The notes beneath the pieces are model-generated. The model was not told the DNA's origin. It saw only the letters and a program-made list of their open reading frames with translations, and ran no database searches. Positions 6,872 through 7,853 of a stretch of 7,853 bases of DNA are shown here, in pieces. Location: assembly GCA_030643125.1 (NCBI GenBank), contig DAOWML010000093.1:1-7853 (forward strand), written 5' to 3'. The first letter of the stretch is position 1. Each line of letters opens with the position of its first letter. Position numbers and translations under genes: made by a program. This stretch comes from Bacteroidales bacterium (lineage in GTDB: Bacteria; Bacteroidota; Bacteroidia; Bacteroidales; UBA12077).

Positions 6872-6916
6872 CTTGCCTGTCCGCCACTTCGCTTTGGCAG
6901 GCGGGTAGCAGGCAAG
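6872..6916. repeat. GC-rich imperfect palindrome, REP-like intergenic repeat
   Basis: CTTGCCTG (6872-6879) pairs with CAGGCAAG (6909-6916), and CCGCC (6881-6885) pairs with GGCGG (6900-6904). Between them is a small asymmetric bulge, with CTTCGCTT as part of the loop. An alternative inner stem is GCCA (6883-6886) with TGGC (6895-6898). The stretch is strikingly GC-rich against its AT-rich surroundings, which is typical of dispersed palindromic repeats. It starts 16 bases past the lgt stop on the minus strand. It could hinder transcription or protect the lgt transcript end, but no T-run follows it, so it is not a classical terminator. Confidence 0.65.
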
Positions 6917-6931
6917 TGTACTATGAAAGCT

Positions 6932-7768
6932 TTATTTTATTGCAGATTGCTGCTTTAAACTTCTGTATAAAAGGAAAAATCCTATTAGTATAAATGGTAT
7001 ACTTAACCATTGTCCCATATTTAATGACATGCCTTGCTCAAAATTAACCTGAACTTCTTTTATAAATTCAATAAAAAATCGAGCGGTGAAAAGAAGAATT
7101 AGGAATAAACCAAAAATTAATCCTTGTTTTAATTGAGCTCCTTTTTTATTGTAAATAAAATAGAGCAAAACAAAGATTATTAGATATGATAAAGCCTCAT
7201 AAATTTGTGTTGGGTGTTTGGGTAGTACTTCACCATTACGAACAAAAATAAATCCCCAGGGTAGTTCTGTTGGAATACCATAAATTTCGGAATTCATTAA
7301 ATTCCCCATACGAATTAAGAAACCTGCTAATGCAACAACTATTACAATTCTATCCATTGTCCATAAATATGGTTTTTTGTGCTTTTTAGAAAAATAGTAA
7401 ATAGCTATTAATATACCAACAGCTGCACCATGGCTGGCCAAACCACCTTGCCATATTTTTATAATATCAAGTGGGTGTGATAAGTAACCTCTTACAAGAA
7501 TTTCCCCATTAAATCCAAGTATGTCAAAATGAGGGCCATAAAATAAGCAATGGCCTAATCTTGCTCCCAACACTGTACCAACTGCCATATAAACGGTTAG
7601 TTTATCTAATAACTCAACTGTTAAACCTTCTTTTTTAAACATTTTTTGCATGATTATATATCCAAAAAAGAAAGACGACGCGAATAATAATCCGTAATAT
7701 CTAATTGAAAGGCCCCAAAAACCAACAATTTCTGGGTCAACATTCCAGTTAATATAGTTTAGTAGCAT
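6932..7768 (-). CDS. lgt: Prolipoprotein diacylglyceryl transferase
   Basis: Lgt moves a diacylglyceryl group from phosphatidylglycerol to the lipobox cysteine of prolipoproteins in the inner membrane, the first step of lipoprotein maturation. At 278 residues it is a normal length, with about seven membrane segments. Family hallmarks are visible in order: the early I-R-Y-Y-G-L segment (22-27), W-Q-G-G-L-A-S-H-G (106-114) with the expected essential histidine at 113, the Lgt signature in the form I-R-M-G-N-L-M-N-S-E-I-Y-G (152-164, R153 matching the essential Arg of E. coli Lgt), H-P-T-Q-I-Y-E (185-191), and A-R-F-F-I-E-F (229-235, with R230 near the last conserved Arg). The signature has I where G is usual before the Arg, a minor change. 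It lies upstream of the efflux operon with 213 bases and a palindrome between them, so co-transcription is doubtful. The start at 7768 fits the promoter 25 bases upstream. Confidence 0.97.
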   Translation of the reverse strand: MLLNYINWNVDPEIVGFWGLSIRYYGLLFASSFFFGYIIMQKMFKKEGLTVELLDKLTVYMAVGTVLGARLGHCLFYGPHFDILGFNGEILVRGYLSHPLDIIKIWQGGLASHGAAVGILIAIYYFSKKHKKPYLWTMDRIVIVVALAGFLIRMGNLMNSEIYGIPTELPWGFIFVRNGEVLPKHPTQIYEALSYLIIFVLLYFIYNKKGAQLKQGLIFGLFLILLFTARFFIEFIKEVQVNFEQGMSLNMGQWLSIPFILIGFFLLYRSLKQQSAIK

Positions 7769-7792
7769 TTTGATTTATTTTAATTTAATGTA

Positions 7793-7821
7793 CAAATGTA
7801 TAAAAATAAAGACGCCTAAAA
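7793..7821 (-). promoter_or_regulatory. Bacteroidota-type promoter for lgt
   Basis: On the minus strand, TACATTTG (7800-7793) matches the TAnnTTTG -7 box exactly. TTTT lies about 17-21 bases upstream, where TTTG is expected, so the -33 element is imperfect. The -7 box ends 24 bases before the ATG at 7768. The leader is A-rich without a clear Shine-Dalgarno sequence, as is usual in this phylum. The remaining bases to the window edge are AT-rich with no gene visible. Confidence 0.55.
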
Positions 7822-7853
7822 TTTTAAATTTTAATTTATTTTAGCTCATTTTA

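Noticed and set aside
6872..6916. Intrinsic terminator for lgt
   Set aside because: On the minus strand the stem-loop is not followed by a T-run. The later T-rich bases are too far away and the stem is bulged, so a repeat element is the better call.
6719..6931. A small gene in the lgt-pump gap
   Set aside because: No frame with a credible start and coding character was found. The gap is explained by the palindrome and the regulatory region.
1..7853. CRISPR arrays, tRNA or rRNA genes, insertion sequences
   Set aside because: I saw no regularly spaced direct repeats, no cloverleaf or rRNA-like conserved segments, and no transposase reading frame.

Overview
The window is AT-rich and looks like a chromosomal segment from a Bacteroidota (Bacteroidetes) bacterium, probably a Bacteroidales/Marinilabiliales-type or related lineage. 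The evidence is the TAnnTTTG-type -7 boxes with little sign of Shine-Dalgarno sequences, the RND pump fused to a TolC-like outer-membrane factor (an arrangement common in this phylum), and TAA as the stop codon of every gene seen. The exact genus cannot be read from the sequence.

All confident genes lie on the minus strand, so they read from right to left. First is lgt (7768-6932), encoding prolipoprotein diacylglyceryl transferase, with a good Bacteroidota-type promoter in front of it. A 213-base intergenic region follows. It holds a GC-rich imperfect palindrome that looks like a dispersed REP-type repeat (6872-6916), then a perfect 8+8 bp inverted repeat plus a third copy of the same half-site (TTTAAGAC), which is a candidate operator. 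Next is a heavy-metal efflux module: a CzcA/CusA-type RND pump with a C-terminal TolC-like domain (6718-2366), and, one base downstream, a lipoprotein periplasmic adaptor (2364-1231). Finally there is a separately promoted gene for a membrane-anchored coiled-coil protein of unknown function (1131-187), followed by a strong bidirectional terminator (118-162). At the far left, a short open stretch (1-81, plus strand) may be the tail of a convergent gene.

The most notable observation is that the pump-OMF fusion is interrupted by a single in-frame TAA (2705-2707). It falls inside the second half of the TolC-like domain. The frame is intact on both sides, and the downstream 105+ codons are clearly the rest of the domain. 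Without that codon the protein would be about 1450 residues. With it, the pump portion is complete but the outer-membrane channel loses its last membrane strand and the following helices. The change is either a nonsense mutation (a Tyr or Leu codon to TAA by one base), an assembly or sequencing error, or a recoded stop.

Taken together, the pump would export a divalent metal cation (Zn/Co/Ni/Cd-like more likely than Cu/Ag, from the residues at the CusA methionine positions). The adaptor would join pump and channel, and the fused TolC part would supply the exit duct. Lgt would lipidate the adaptor's lipobox cysteine, though Lgt is a housekeeping enzyme and its proximity may be coincidental. I do not see a wholly new biological system here. 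The interrupted fusion, its internal signal-peptide-like segment and the dyad upstream are the points that deserve checking.
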